Positions 37,620 to 48,215 of a stretch of DNA of 64,000 nt are shown piece after piece. Each line of letters starts with the position of its first letter. The first letter of the stretch is position 1. Below the pieces are notes generated by a model. It was given only the letters and a program-made list of their open reading frames with translations. It made no database searches and was not told the DNA's origin. The position numbers and the translations under genes were made by a program. Location: contig NZ_CP117430.1 in assembly GCF_030687395.1 (NCBI RefSeq), forward strand, positions 1,736,001 to 1,800,000. The letters run 5' to 3'. The stretch comes from Pseudomonas wuhanensis (GTDB taxonomy: Bacteria > Pseudomonadota > Gammaproteobacteria > Pseudomonadales > Pseudomonadaceae).

Positions 37620-38822
37620 GTGAGACGTAAATTCTTGCTGCTGCTGGAAACCGGATTGGTTCTGGCGGGGCTGTTGGCGGGCGCTTGCGCCTGGAAAATC
37701 GATTCGGCGCTGGAACAGCCGCTGAACATCGCCCAGGAAGAGCTGCTGGAAGTGCCCAAAGGCACTACGCCAAACCGCACCTTCCTTCGACTCGAAGCCG
37801 ATGGCGTCATCAAAGACGCTTTCTGGCTGCGTGTGTATTGGCGCTTCAACCTGGCAGGACAACCGCTGCACAGCGGCGAATACCGCATGGTGCCCGGTAT
37901 GACAGTCAACGGGTTGATCGACCTGTGGAAGCGCGGAGAAATGGTGCAGTACAGCCTGACACTGGTCGAAGGCTGGAATTTCCATCAGGTTCGCGCGGCC
38001 CTGGCCAAGGATGAAAAACTCGAGCAGACCCTCAACGGTCTGAGCGACAGCCAAGTGATGGACAAGCTCGGGCACAGCGGGATTTTCCCCGAAGGACGAT
38101 TCTTCCCCGACACGTATCGTTTCGTGCGCGGCATGACCGACGTCGATCTGCTCAAGAAAGCTTACGACCGCCTCGACGAGGTCCTCGCCAAGGAATGGAG
38201 CCAGCGCGCTGCCGACGTTCCCTACACGGAGCCCTATCAAGCGCTGATCATGGCCTCGCTGGTGGAAAAGGAAACCGGTGTGCCGCAGGAGCGTCGGCAG
38301 ATCGCCGGCGTGTTCGTGCGGCGCATGGAGATGGGCATGCTGTTGCAGACCGATCCGACCGTGATTTATGGTCTGGGTGATCGTTACAACGGCAAATTGA
38401 CCCGTGCTCATCTCAAGGAACCGACGCCGTATAACACTTACATGATTGCTGGTCTGCCGCCGACGCCGATTGCGATGGTGGGTCGCGAAGCGATCCATGC
38501 GGCGTTGAATCCGGCGGACGGCAACAGCCTGTATTTTGTCGCGCGCGGTGATGGCAGCCACGTGTTCTCCGATGATCTGGATGCTCACAATAATGCGGTG
38601 CGCGAGTACCAGATCAATCGACGTGCCGATTACCGGTCCAGCCCTGCGCCGACTGTTACGCCGTCGACGGAGGATACTCAGGCCCCGATCCCGGCGGCTT
38701 CGCCCAATACGGCGCCCGAAGACCTGCCACCCGTAGCGCCGCAAGATTCCGTGCAAGACCCCGCACAAGAACCTGCGCCAGCCCCCGAAGCGGATGCGCC
38801 CGCGCCGCAAAGCCCGCAATGA
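37620..38822 (+). CDS. mltG: Endolytic murein transglycosylase MltG with a proline-rich tail
   Basis: 400 residues from a GTG start 3 bp after pabC. MltG cuts nascent glycan strands at the inner membrane. One N-terminal membrane helix (residues 4-24), a LysM-like part, and the YceG domain with the catalytic Glu in ASLVEKETG and DPTVIYGLG are present. The last 50 or so residues are a Pro/Ala/Asp/Gln-rich periplasmic tail (from about 345) not needed for the fold and absent in E. coli MltG. Confidence 0.95.
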   Translation: MRRKFLLLLETGLVLAGLLAGACAWKIDSALEQPLNIAQEELLEVPKGTTPNRTFLRLEADGVIKDAFWLRVYWRFNLAGQPLHSGEYRMVPGMTVNGLIDLWKRGEMVQYSLTLVEGWNFHQVRAALAKDEKLEQTLNGLSDSQVMDKLGHSGIFPEGRFFPDTYRFVRGMTDVDLLKKAYDRLDEVLAKEWSQRAADVPYTEPYQALIMASLVEKETGVPQERRQIAGVFVRRMEMGMLLQTDPTVIYGLGDRYNGKLTRAHLKEPTPYNTYMIAGLPPTPIAMVGREAIHAALNPADGNSLYFVARGDGSHVFSDDLDAHNNAVREYQINRRADYRSSPAPTVTPSTEDTQAPIPAASPNTAPEDLPPVAPQDSVQDPAQEPAPAPEADAPAPQSPQ

Positions 38823-38832
38823 CTCTGACTAA

Positions 38833-40453
<1,621 letters not shown>

Positions 40454-40496
40454 CCGTCTGACACTAGACTCTGATCATCAGACAGTGGAGGTCAAC

Positions 40497-40853
40497 ATGA
40501 ACGAACCCATCAGTCCGGGGCCGCGAAATGGCATTTTGTCCTTGACCATCAAAGACAGGGCCGTGCTCTACGCGGCCTATATGCCGTTCATCAAAAACGG
40601 CGGCCTGTTTATCCCGACCAACAAAAGCTACAAGTTGGGTGATGAGGTTTTCATGCTGCTGCACCTGATGGACGAACCGGAAAAGATTCCGGTTGCCGGC
40701 AAGGTTACCTGGATCACCCCCAAAGGCGCCCAAGGCAACCGCGCCGCCGGGGTTGGCGTGCAATTCAACGAAGGCGACAACACCGCGCGCAGTCGCATCG
40801 AAACCCATCTGGCCGGAGCCCTGAAGTCCGACCGTCCCACTCATACGATGTAA
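40497..40853 (+). CDS. pilZ: Type IV pilus protein PilZ
   Basis: 118 residues from the ATG at 40497 with GGAGG upstream. It is a PilZ-domain protein of the founding type, which lacks the N-terminal RxxxR c-di-GMP motif and binds PilB/FimX instead. It contains MPFIKNGGLFIPTN and TPKGAQGNRAAGVGVQF. It lies between holB and tatD as in P. aeruginosa. Needed for pilus assembly. Confidence 0.94.
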   Translation: MNEPISPGPRNGILSLTIKDRAVLYAAYMPFIKNGGLFIPTNKSYKLGDEVFMLLHLMDEPEKIPVAGKVTWITPKGAQGNRAAGVGVQFNEGDNTARSRIETHLAGALKSDRPTHTM

Positions 40854-40867
40854 GTTGCAGCCCTTTT

Positions 40868-41659
40868 ATGCTCGTAGATTCCCATTGCCACCTTGATCGC
40901 CTCGACCTCACCGCCCACGACGGCTCCCTGGATGCTGCACTCGATGCAGCCCGTGAGCGCGGGGTAGGGCACTTTCTGTGTATTGGCGTCAGCGCCGATA
41001 ATGCCGCCGACGTCAAAGCCCTGGCTGAACACTACGACGACGTTGATTGTTCGGTCGGCGTGCATCCGCTGGATGTACAGCCAGGTGCCGCTCCGGCGCT
41101 GGACTGGCTGTTGCGCGAACTCAATCATCCTCGGGTGGTGGCAATCGGTGAAACCGGCCTGGATTACCACTACGAGCCGGAAGCGGCGCAATTGCAGCAG
41201 GAATCGTTCTGTCTGCACTTGCAAGCGGCGCAACAGACCGGAAAGCCGGTAATCATCCACACCCGTGGCGCCCGGGCCGACACCCTTGAGCTGCTACGCG
41301 AAGCGGCACTGCCTCAAGCGGGCGTGCTGCATTGCTTCACCGAAGACTGGGAGATGGCCAAGGCTGCTCTGGACATGGGGTATTACATTTCCTTGTCCGG
41401 TATTGTCACTTTTCGCAATGCCGATGCCCTGCGGGATGTGGCCAGCAAGGTGCCGGCTGACCGGTTACTGGTAGAAACCGACTCGCCGTACCTGGCGCCG
41501 ATCCCGTATCGCGGTAAACCGAACCTGCCGCAATACGTACGTGAGGTAGCGGAATTTCTGGCAATGTTGCGAGGTGAGTCCTACGAGCGATTTGCCGAGC
41601 AGACCACCGAGAATTTCAAGCGCTTGTTCCCGTTGGCGCACGTTGGGGCATCGGTGTAA
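40868..41659 (+). CDS. tatD: TatD-family metal-dependent DNase
   Basis: 263 residues, TIM-barrel hydrolase. Metal ligands are visible in DSHCHLD, GETGLDYHYE, IIHTRGA, LHCFTED and ETDSPYLAP. This is the YcfH-type of the family, next to holB/pilZ in most Pseudomonads. It acts on DNA ends; the role in the cell is loose. Confidence 0.94.
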   Translation: MLVDSHCHLDRLDLTAHDGSLDAALDAARERGVGHFLCIGVSADNAADVKALAEHYDDVDCSVGVHPLDVQPGAAPALDWLLRELNHPRVVAIGETGLDYHYEPEAAQLQQESFCLHLQAAQQTGKPVIIHTRGARADTLELLREAALPQAGVLHCFTEDWEMAKAALDMGYYISLSGIVTFRNADALRDVASKVPADRLLVETDSPYLAPIPYRGKPNLPQYVREVAEFLAMLRGESYERFAEQTTENFKRLFPLAHVGASV

Positions 41660-41664
41660 CGTTA

Positions 41665-41718
41665 GAAAAGATTGCAGTCTTCGGCAGCTCCCAAGGGCTT
41701 TGGCCGCTGAATCGCAGG
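41665..41718. repeat. Fragment of a repeat family shared with 61352-61457
   Basis: AGAAAAGATTGCAGTCTTCGGCAGCTCC resembles AAAAGATCGCAGCCTTCGGCAGCTCC at 61355-61380. It is a single arm here, without its inverted partner. Confidence 0.55.
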
Positions 41719-41719
41719 C

Positions 41720-41863
41720 AAAAAAAACCCGGGTTCTGGGGGGTGAATCCGGGTTAAGACCATTAGGAGTAAAACAAAGGCACGCAATCCTTTGGTACCT
41801 TCATCGGCGCGACACTTGGGGGAGATGCCTCGCCGACAGTTGAAGTATTGATCAGTATTGCGC
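41720..41863 (-). ncRNA. rgsA: Small RNA RgsA
   Basis: The sequence between tatD and the TetR gene has, on the minus strand, a CTAAACT -10 of the RpoS type at 41877-41871, and about 140 nt of non-coding RNA rich in single-stranded stretches (TTTGTTTTACTCC). It ends with a GC stem AACCCGGATTC / GAACCCGGGTT and eight T residues. This layout and place match RgsA, the RpoS-dependent, indirectly Gac-controlled sRNA of Pseudomonas that helps survive peroxide. Ends are approximate; identity rests on memory of the locus. Confidence 0.72.
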
Positions 41864-42052
41864 CGAGTCCAGTTTAGCTGGTCGGGTTTTTAAACAAATT
41901 TGGAATACGCGCGCTTCGGTTGAGTTCTCATTGACTGGCGAGGTAGCCTGAATTCATCAAGAAACACATATATGGTCGGATGATCCGTGCATTTTTGCGT
42001 AAGTTAGGCATAATACGCGGCTTCGAATTTTGACCCCTACAGACCTTTTCTT

Positions 42053-42691
42053 ATGCATAAAGAACCTCGTAAGGTCCGTGAGTTTCGTCGCCGCGAGCAA
42101 GAAATTCTCGATACCGCGCTCAAGCTGTTCCTCGAACAAGGTGAAGACAGTGTCACCGTCGAGATGATTGCTGATGCCGTCGGTATCGGCAAAGGCACGA
42201 TCTACAAGCACTTCAAATCCAAGGCGGAGATCTATCTGCGCCTGATGCTTGATTACGAGCGCGATTTGAACGAGCTGTTGCATTCCGCCGATGTCGATAA
42301 GGACAAGGAAGCCCTGTCCCGGGCCTACTTCGAATTCCGCATGCGCGATCCGCAACGCTATCGGTTGTTCGATCGCCTGGAAGAAAAGGTGGTCAAGGGC
42401 AACCAGGTGCCGGAGATGGTCGAGGAACTGCACAAGATCCGCGCCTCGAACTTCGAACGCCTGACCCTGTTGATCAAGGGCCGGATCAGCGAAGGCAAGC
42501 TCGAAGACGTACCGCCTTACTTCCATTACTGCGCGGCCTGGGCGCTGGTACACGGCGCCGTGGCGCTGTATCACTCGCCGTTCTGGAGCAACGTGCTGGA
42601 AGATCAGGAAGGTTTCTTCCAGTTCCTGATGGACATCGGCGTGCGCATGGGCAACAAGCGCAAGCGCGACACCGACACGCCGAGCAGCTGA
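42053..42691 (+). CDS. TetR-family transcriptional regulator
   Basis: 212 residues. Helix-turn-helix in residues 12-55: ILDTALKLFLEQGEDSVTVEMIADAVGIGKGTIYKHFKSKAEIYLRL. The C-terminal ligand domain is helical. The corresponding gene in P. aeruginosa lies next to RgsA (PA2957, from memory), and its family is the YcdC/DNR-like group of unknown effector. No adjacent target is obvious; it is a single gene. Confidence 0.88.
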   Translation: MHKEPRKVREFRRREQEILDTALKLFLEQGEDSVTVEMIADAVGIGKGTIYKHFKSKAEIYLRLMLDYERDLNELLHSADVDKDKEALSRAYFEFRMRDPQRYRLFDRLEEKVVKGNQVPEMVEELHKIRASNFERLTLLIKGRISEGKLEDVPPYFHYCAAWALVHGAVALYHSPFWSNVLEDQEGFFQFLMDIGVRMGNKRKRDTDTPSS

Positions 42692-42830
42692 ACCATTCAG
42701 TTGTCTTATTGCGCCATGATTTAGCTACATGGCGCAGTACCGCAGGAATATACTCAGGCATAGGGCTTGCTAAAACTTGATTTGTGAGTCAAGTTTTGCG
42801 CGTTCGAATCTTCTTTCGCCGGAGTGATCC

Positions 42831-43799
42831 ATGATCGTTGACCGTCAAGGCAGGCGTTTTCGCAATTTGCGGATCAGTCTGACCTCAGCCTGCAACTACG
42901 CTTGTACCTACTGCGTGCCCAATGGCAAGCGGCTGGTGGCTGCGCAGGATGAGTTGTCGGCGGAGGCCATGGCACGCGGCGTGGCCTATCTGATCGAGGC
43001 CGCGGGCATCGAGCGCTTGCGTATTACCGGTGGTGAGCCACTGGTCAGTCCCAAACTCGAAGCCTTCATGACTGCCGTCGGGCAGATGGGTCTGGCGGAT
43101 ATCAGCCTGACCACCAATGGCCAGTTGCTGGCGAAGAAGCTGCCCCTGCTGATGGATGCCGGCATTCGGCGCATCAACGTTTCCCTCGATACCCTGGATG
43201 CCAGCGCTTTCCGCAGCATTGCGCGCGGCGGTGATCTGGCGACCGTCCTCCACGGCATGGACCAGGCCGCCGCGGCTGGCATGAAGATCAAGGTCAATAT
43301 GGTGCCGCTGCGCGGGCAGAACCTCGATCAAGTGATGCCGTTGCTCGACTACTGCCTGGAGCGCGGCTACGAGTTGCGTTTCATCGAGTTGATGCGCATG
43401 GGCCATCTGGCCAGCGACTCCAACGCCTTCCTGCAGCAGTTTGTCAGCCTTCAGCAGTTGCTGAGCCTGATCGGCGAGCGCTACGAGTACCTTCAGGCCG
43501 ATGCGCCGGTCGATGCCACGGCGGTGCGTTACCAGATTCCAGGGCTGGGCCACTTCGGCGTGATCGCCAACGAAAGCGTTCCGTTTTGCCGCACCTGTTC
43601 GCGTCTACGCTTGTCGTCCACTGGTTGGCTGCATGGCTGCCTGTCGTCGAGCAATCGCCACTATGTTGGCGATCTGCTGGACAAACCTCGTCACCAGGCG
43701 CTGCCGGCCTTGCAGCGACTGCTGGTCAAAGCCTTGGGGGACAAGCAGGAAGTAGCGTTCTCCGGTGGCGCGACCATCATGAAGATTATTGGCGGCTGA
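42831..43799 (+). CDS. moaA: MoaA-type GTP 3',8-cyclase
   Basis: 322 residues. Radical SAM C21-x3-C25-x2-C28 and a C-terminal second 4Fe-4S site in FCRTCSRLRLSSTGWLHGCL. It ends in the GG pair required for activity. MoaA makes the first molybdopterin precursor. No moaBCDE lie nearby, so this is a stand-alone copy, perhaps a paralogue of a main moaA elsewhere. It could serve the molybdenum hydroxylase at 17.8-20.6 kb. Confidence 0.92.
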   Translation: MIVDRQGRRFRNLRISLTSACNYACTYCVPNGKRLVAAQDELSAEAMARGVAYLIEAAGIERLRITGGEPLVSPKLEAFMTAVGQMGLADISLTTNGQLLAKKLPLLMDAGIRRINVSLDTLDASAFRSIARGGDLATVLHGMDQAAAAGMKIKVNMVPLRGQNLDQVMPLLDYCLERGYELRFIELMRMGHLASDSNAFLQQFVSLQQLLSLIGERYEYLQADAPVDATAVRYQIPGLGHFGVIANESVPFCRTCSRLRLSSTGWLHGCLSSSNRHYVGDLLDKPRHQALPALQRLLVKALGDKQEVAFSGGATIMKIIGG

Positions 43800-43808
43800 T
43801 CCGACGTT

Positions 43809-43873
43809 ATCGCGGGCAAGCCACGCTCCCACAGGTACTGTGAAAACCTGTGGGAGCGTGGCTTGCCCGCGAT
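43809..43873. repeat. REPIN: inverted REP pair
   Basis: ATCGCGGGCAAGCCACGCTCCCACAG and CTGTGGGAGCGTGGCTTGCCCGCGAT with a 13-bp interval, compact enough to form one long hairpin after moaA. Confidence 0.9.
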
Positions 43874-43967
43874 TGCAATCTATCAGGCGACGCTATCTTG
43901 AGCTGGCGCGGAAGCTGCATCCCATGGCCATTCGCCGGTTTTCCGTCACCGGCCTCTGGAGGGTAGG

Positions 43968-44573
43968 ATGCGTAGCCTGGTTTTGCTGCTGGCCGTTTTG
44001 GCGCTTGGTGGCTGCATGAATGTCAGCGATATGGCCGAAGGGACTCGCTACCATATGAGCGACGCGGGCCTGCTGGACCACAGCGACAGCCGTCGCGTGA
44101 ATAACTTCCGCATTCAGCCGGACTCGTTCATTTACATTGCCCAGGGTGCCTTCGCGCCGCCGGGCAGTGCCTACCCGCGACCTAACGTGGTGGCCGAAGA
44201 GGCCTTCAACGGCTTTATCGAATATTTCCCGATGGTCCGCCGCGCCCGCGCGCCGGAAGGTCTCGACGCTGCCATGGGCGAAGCCCGTGCCGCCGGCGCC
44301 CATTACCTGCTTTACACCCGTTTCGCCAAGGCCGACGACCGCATCGGCAACTCGGACGAATGGCTCGACCAGGAACACGTGGATCGCCTCGGAATCGATA
44401 ACGGCGTGATTCAGATCATGTTGATCGAGACCAGCACCCAGTATTTGATCGATACTGCACGTATCAAGAGTCGTGGCGGTTTACTGACGTTCCATGACAA
44501 CAAACCAGAAGACTTGCTGGGCCCGCCGCTGGAGCAATACGCTCGTAGCCTGCTGGGGCTCAGCGACCAGTAA
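43968..44573 (+). CDS. DUF4823 lipoprotein
   Basis: 201 residues. A 15-residue signal ends in the lipobox LALGGC, so the mature protein begins at Cys16 and is lipid-anchored; +2 is Met, favouring the outer membrane. The rest (PEGTRYHMSDAG, DQEHVDRLGIDNGVIQIMLIETST) fits DUF4823. The function is unknown. It lies 16 bp before the DUF1285 gene, so the two are probably co-expressed. Confidence 0.85.
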   Translation: MRSLVLLLAVLALGGCMNVSDMAEGTRYHMSDAGLLDHSDSRRVNNFRIQPDSFIYIAQGAFAPPGSAYPRPNVVAEEAFNGFIEYFPMVRRARAPEGLDAAMGEARAAGAHYLLYTRFAKADDRIGNSDEWLDQEHVDRLGIDNGVIQIMLIETSTQYLIDTARIKSRGGLLTFHDNKPEDLLGPPLEQYARSLLGLSDQ

Positions 44574-44589
44574 TTAAAAGGAGAACGCC

Positions 44590-45150
44590 ATGAGTGGCCC
44601 GCAAAAAGCCAACGATCTGTTGGGGCAAATCCCCAAAACCAAAGGCTTGCCGCCGGTCCACTTGTGGAACCCCGATTTCTGCGGCGATATCGACATGCGC
44701 ATCGCCCGCGACGGCACCTGGTATTACCTGGGCACGCCGATCGGGCGCAAGCCGATGGTCAAGCTGTTCTCCACCATCATTCGCCGCGACGGCGATGAGT
44801 ACTTCCTGATTACCCCGGTCGAAAAGGTTGGCATCAAGGTCGACGACGCACCGTTCGTGGCGATTGCCGTGGAGGTCGAAGGCGAGGGTGAAGCCCAGCT
44901 CTTGCGCTTTACCACCAACGTCGATGAAACGGCCGATGCCGGCGCCGAGCACCCTATGCGTGTAGTCATTGATCCGATCACTCAGGAACCCGCGCCGTAT
45001 GTGCATGTGCGCACCAACCTTGAAGCGCTGATTCACCGCAATGTGTTCTACCAGCTGGTGGAACTGGCGGTGACCCGTGAGATCGAGGGGCAGCGCTGGC
45101 TGGGCGTGTGGAGCGGTGGCGAGTTTTTCCCTATCGGGCTTGAGCCTTAA
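44590..45150 (+). CDS. DUF1285 protein
   Basis: 186 residues without signal or membrane segment. DUF1285 segments: LPPVHLWNPDFCGDIDMRIARDGTWYYLGTPI and a C-terminal WLGVWSGGEFFPIG. The protein folds as two beta domains in a Shewanella homologue (from memory) and has no known activity. It has AAAGGAGAA upstream and a strong terminator after. Confidence 0.88.
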   Translation: MSGPQKANDLLGQIPKTKGLPPVHLWNPDFCGDIDMRIARDGTWYYLGTPIGRKPMVKLFSTIIRRDGDEYFLITPVEKVGIKVDDAPFVAIAVEVEGEGEAQLLRFTTNVDETADAGAEHPMRVVIDPITQEPAPYVHVRTNLEALIHRNVFYQLVELAVTREIEGQRWLGVWSGGEFFPIGLEP

Positions 45151-45170
45151 TACTGTGTTTCTGTGCTGTA

Positions 45171-45207
45171 AAAAAACGGCCCGTTGTTTCAACGGGCCGT
45201 TTTTTTG
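45171..45207. terminator. Bidirectional terminator
   Basis: AAAAAACGGCCCGTTG, TTTC loop, CAACGGGCCGTTTTTTT. It ends DUF1285 (plus) and the lipase gene (minus). Confidence 0.92.
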
Positions 45208-45211
45208 GGGC

Positions 45212-46084
45212 TTACAAACCTTTGCTCTTGAGTCGCGCAGCATGTTCCAGGTAGAGCCCGACCGGACTCACGTTCCAACTGTTGATCCCAGCCATCTGAT
45301 TGACCGCGTCGAAATGGTCCATGGGGTAATCCGATCGAATCACTTTGCCCAGATGCGAGCTGTATTGACCGACCAGTCCATCGTTGGCGTGCATCTCTTT
45401 ATAAAATAACTTGGACAGCACTTTACAGTTCAAATGGGTCGGGTCGAGGAGTTGCAGACTTTGGAAGTTCTGCACGATCCCGCTCCAGGAGTAGTAATAC
45501 ACGCCGTTTTCAACTTCGTTGCCTTCACCGCCCCAAACCTTTGGCACTCCTTGCGGGTACTTGCGATTAAAGGCAGCCAAGCCTGCGCTGGTCAGCGATT
45601 CGAAAGCCGCTTGAGGATCCACGGCGTTTTCCGGGTGGCCGCTGATCAAAGAAATGAAAGTGCCGACCGCGCTTAACAGGGCCAATACAAACGCTTCGGG
45701 CAACTCTCCGGGCGTCAGTGCCTTATGCAATTGGTCGGCAATCTCGGAACCATGATTGGGGCAACTGACCGAGGTGACCGACGCGACCTTTTCCGGGTGC
45801 AAGGCTGCTACATAGCGTGCGGCCAGAGGGCCTTGGCTATGGCCGATCAGATTGACCTTGGCAGCTCCGGTCTCCAGCAAAATGCGGTTGACGTGTTCGA
45901 GCAGTTTTTCACCGCGTTCCTCATTGCCGTTGACGGCTGGAATATTGACGGCAAACACCTGGGCGCCAGCGCGTTCCAGGGCTTCCTCGATTTCAAAGAA
46001 GTAGGGATAACCGGCGATTTTATCGAAGCCGAAAAGACCGTGAACCAACACAATGGGGTATTTCGTAGACGCATCCATGTCCAT
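45212..46084 (-). CDS. Family I triacylglycerol lipase without signal peptide
   Basis: 290 residues from the ATG at 46084, which has AGG 7 nt upstream; earlier ATGs are poorly spaced. Alpha/beta hydrolase with [18 protein letters not shown] oxyanion region, nucleophile Ser in [13 protein letters not shown], and a Ca2+/Asp-His C-terminal part ([22 protein letters not shown]). No signal peptide is present, unlike P. aeruginosa LipA. Short P. fluorescens and Proteus lipases share this form. No foldase gene (lif) is nearby, which agrees with that subgroup. Confidence 0.88.
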   Translation of the reverse strand: MDMDASTKYPIVLVHGLFGFDKIAGYPYFFEIEEALERAGAQVFAVNIPAVNGNEERGEKLLEHVNRILLETGAAKVNLIGHSQGPLAARYVAALHPEKVASVTSVSCPNHGSEIADQLHKALTPGELPEAFVLALLSAVGTFISLISGHPENAVDPQAAFESLTSAGLAAFNRKYPQGVPKVWGGEGNEVENGVYYYSWSGIVQNFQSLQLLDPTHLNCKVLSKLFYKEMHANDGLVGQYSSHLGKVIRSDYPMDHFDAVNQMAGINSWNVSPVGLYLEHAARLKSKGL

Positions 46085-46243
46085 GTTCATACCTGTCGAT
46101 AGCGGATTTGAAGGGGAACAGATCACTGACAGCCCGATCTGCTGCGGCTAACCGTAGTTTACAAAGTGGATGGGATCAAAGCGCTTCGGGCAGGATTCGG
46201 ACGAACAGCCATGTTCGTCTTGGCAGGTCACCTGAAAATCCAA

Positions 46244-46272
46244 TTGACACTCAATCATATGATGATTAGCGT
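46244..46272 (+). promoter_or_regulatory. dgoR promoter with palindrome in the spacer
   Basis: TTGACA at 46244-46249, a 17-nt spacer holding the perfect palindrome ATCATATGAT (46254-46263), then a weak TAGCGT. An operator in the spacer would block polymerase. A near copy, ATCATACGAT, precedes araF (49238). Confidence 0.55.
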
Positions 46273-46334
46273 GGACACCCATCGCAAACGGCTTTGCATC
46301 GTTTGTTTTTTTATCACCGGTCGATGAGGTGTCC

Positions 46335-47051
46335 ATGTCCAGCAGTTTTCATGCGTCGACGGTCGACTGGCTGGGGTGCTGGATTGCTGCCGGCCAGGTT
46401 AAACCCGGCGAAACCATCAAGGTCGAAGCTGATCTGGGCGAGCAACTCGGTGTCAGCCGCACGGTCATCCGCGAAGCCATCAAAACCCTGGTCGCCAAAG
46501 GCATGCTCGAAGTTGGGCCGAAGGTCGGCACACGCGTATTGCCGGTGCGGCGCTGGAATCTCTTCGATCCGCAAGTCGTCGGCTGGCTGTCGCGCAGCGG
46601 CTTACCGGAAAACTTCGTCGACGACTTGCTCGATCTGCGCCGCACCATCGAACCCATGGCGGTGCGCTGGGCTTGCGAGCGGGCGACGGTGGACCAAGTG
46701 CAAGCCGTACGCCAGGCCTATAACGCGCTGGAACGGGCAGTGGACAGCGGCATCGATTACAACCGCGCCGACCAGTTCTTTCACGAGTGCATTCTCGCCG
46801 CCAGCCACAATCAGTTCATCGAACAAATGGTCCCGGCCCTCGGCGCGTTGCTGGCAGTGTCTTTCGAAGTGTCTGCCGCCGACCCGGACGAACTGCGCCG
46901 AACCTTGCCAATCCACAAAGACATGGCCGACGCCATCGCCGCCCGGGATGCCGCGCGGGGTGTGTGGGCCTGCATGACCCTGATCGATAACGCGGACCTG
47001 GCGATCAAACGCTTCTACCCACAAGTCATGGCCGATAAAAAAGCCAGCTAA
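46335..47051 (+). CDS. dgoR: FadR/GntR-type regulator resembling DgoR
   Basis: 238 residues from the ATG at 46335 with GAGG 6 nt upstream. N-terminal winged helix (SRTVIREAIKTLVAKGMLEVGPKVGTRV), then an FCD ligand domain with metal ligands (Asp/His in NRADQFFHECIL, His in LPIHKDMADA). It shares segments with E. coli DgoR (WNLFDPQVVGWL, RRTIEPMAVRWACERAT). DgoR represses galactonate genes and is relieved by galactonate. The catabolic genes downstream and dgoKAD at 61.5-64 kb are the natural targets. Confidence 0.8.
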   Translation: MSSSFHASTVDWLGCWIAAGQVKPGETIKVEADLGEQLGVSRTVIREAIKTLVAKGMLEVGPKVGTRVLPVRRWNLFDPQVVGWLSRSGLPENFVDDLLDLRRTIEPMAVRWACERATVDQVQAVRQAYNALERAVDSGIDYNRADQFFHECILAASHNQFIEQMVPALGALLAVSFEVSAADPDELRRTLPIHKDMADAIAARDAARGVWACMTLIDNADLAIKRFYPQVMADKKAS

Positions 47052-47060
47052 AGATAAAGA

Positions 47061-47203
47061 CCTGTGGGAGCGTGGCTTGCCCGCGAAGAATGCACCGCGG
47101 TTTTTCAGGTATTACGCGTCATCGTTCTTCGCGGGCAAGCCGCGCTCCCACAGGTTTGCGGGGTAAGCCTCCTCCCATACAGGCTCGCTCCCACATAAAA
47201 GAT
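47061..47203. repeat. REP pair of opposite order plus a third fragment
   Basis: CTGTGGGAGCGTGGCTTGCCCGCGA at 47062-47086 and TCGCGGGCAAGCCGCGCTCCCACAG at about 47128-47153, followed by the partial GGCTCGCTCCCACA to 47195. The two arms are in the reverse order compared with every other pair in the window. Confidence 0.85.
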
Positions 47204-47226
47204 AAAGCAGTGAAAAAGGAGGTTTC

Positions 47227-48102
47227 ATGACGTGGACTGCGGTTACCGGACACCGTGCGCAACTCGGCGAAGGCCCGTTTTGGGATGCTCCGACCCAGGC
47301 GCTGTATTGGGTAGATATCGCCGGTAAACAAGTGCTCCGACTGATCGGCGCCAATGTGCAAATCTGGCAGATGCCGGAACATGTGTCCGCATTCATCCCC
47401 TGCGAAAGCGGCGATGCCCTGGTGACATTGAGCAGTGGGGTTTATCGGCTGGATCTGGATTCTCCAGGCCTGGAACCTCGGCTGACCTTGTTCTGCGTCG
47501 CCGATCCGCAACCCGGCAATCGCCCCAACGAAGCCCGTTGCGATGCCCAGGGCCGGCTCTGGCTGGGCACCATGCAAAACAACATCGGTGAGCAGGGCGA
47601 AGATTTGCCCGTCGCGCACCGCTCGGGTGGCCTGTTTCGCATCGACCGTGATGCTCGGGTCACGCCGCTGCTTCGAGGATTAGGCATTCCCAACACGTTG
47701 CTGTGGAGCGATGACGGGACAACCCTGTATTTCGCCGACAGCCTCGACAGCACGCTTTACCGGCATTTCATCCATGCCGACGGCAACCTGGACACCGCCT
47801 ATGTCTGGTTCGGCCCCCACGAACGTGGTGGCCCCGACGGCTCGGCGATGGATGCCGAAGGCTATATATGGAACGCCCGCTGGGATGGCAGTTGTCTGCT
47901 TAGACTGAACCCAGACGGTTATGTGGATCGGGTAATCGAACTGCCGGTCAGCCGTCCCACCAGTTGCGTGTTCGGTGGTGAAGACCTCAAAACCCTGTAC
48001 ATCACCAGCGCCGCAAGCCCGCTCAATCATCCGTTGGACGGCGCGCTGTTATCGATTCGAATGGATGTGCCCGGAAAACCCTGTCAGCGATTTGCTGGAT
48101 AA
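47227..48102 (+). CDS. SMP-30/gluconolactonase-family lactonase
   Basis: 291 residues, six-bladed propeller. Metal ligands expected in LGEGPFWD (Glu), RPNEARCDAQGRLWLGTM (Asn) and GGPDGSAMDAEGYIWNARWDG (Asp). Such enzymes open sugar-1,5- or 1,4-lactones. AAGGAGG precedes the ATG. With the SDR next to it and dgoKAD further on, it should hydrolyse galactonolactone and/or arabonolactone to the acid. Confidence 0.9.
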   Translation: MTWTAVTGHRAQLGEGPFWDAPTQALYWVDIAGKQVLRLIGANVQIWQMPEHVSAFIPCESGDALVTLSSGVYRLDLDSPGLEPRLTLFCVADPQPGNRPNEARCDAQGRLWLGTMQNNIGEQGEDLPVAHRSGGLFRIDRDARVTPLLRGLGIPNTLLWSDDGTTLYFADSLDSTLYRHFIHADGNLDTAYVWFGPHERGGPDGSAMDAEGYIWNARWDGSCLLRLNPDGYVDRVIELPVSRPTSCVFGGEDLKTLYITSAASPLNHPLDGALLSIRMDVPGKPCQRFAG

Positions 48103-48162
48103 ATCCCAAAATATGGGATGCAAAATTATATATTGAGATTATTTGGTGGTCGGGTTTATAGT
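48103..48162 (+). promoter_or_regulatory. Promoter/operator of the SDR-ara operon, near copy of the dgoK promoter
   Basis: The palindrome ATCCCA-N5-TGGGAT (48103-48119) is followed by TTATATATTGAGAT. TTGAGA (48133-48138) is the -35, with an 18-nt spacer and TATAGT (48157-48162). The same blocks occur before dgoK at 61467-61523. Confidence 0.75.
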
Positions 48163-48215
48163 CGGCCCCATCAGTTACACGCACTCACACTTAAAAAAAC
48201 AAAACAGGTGAAGTG

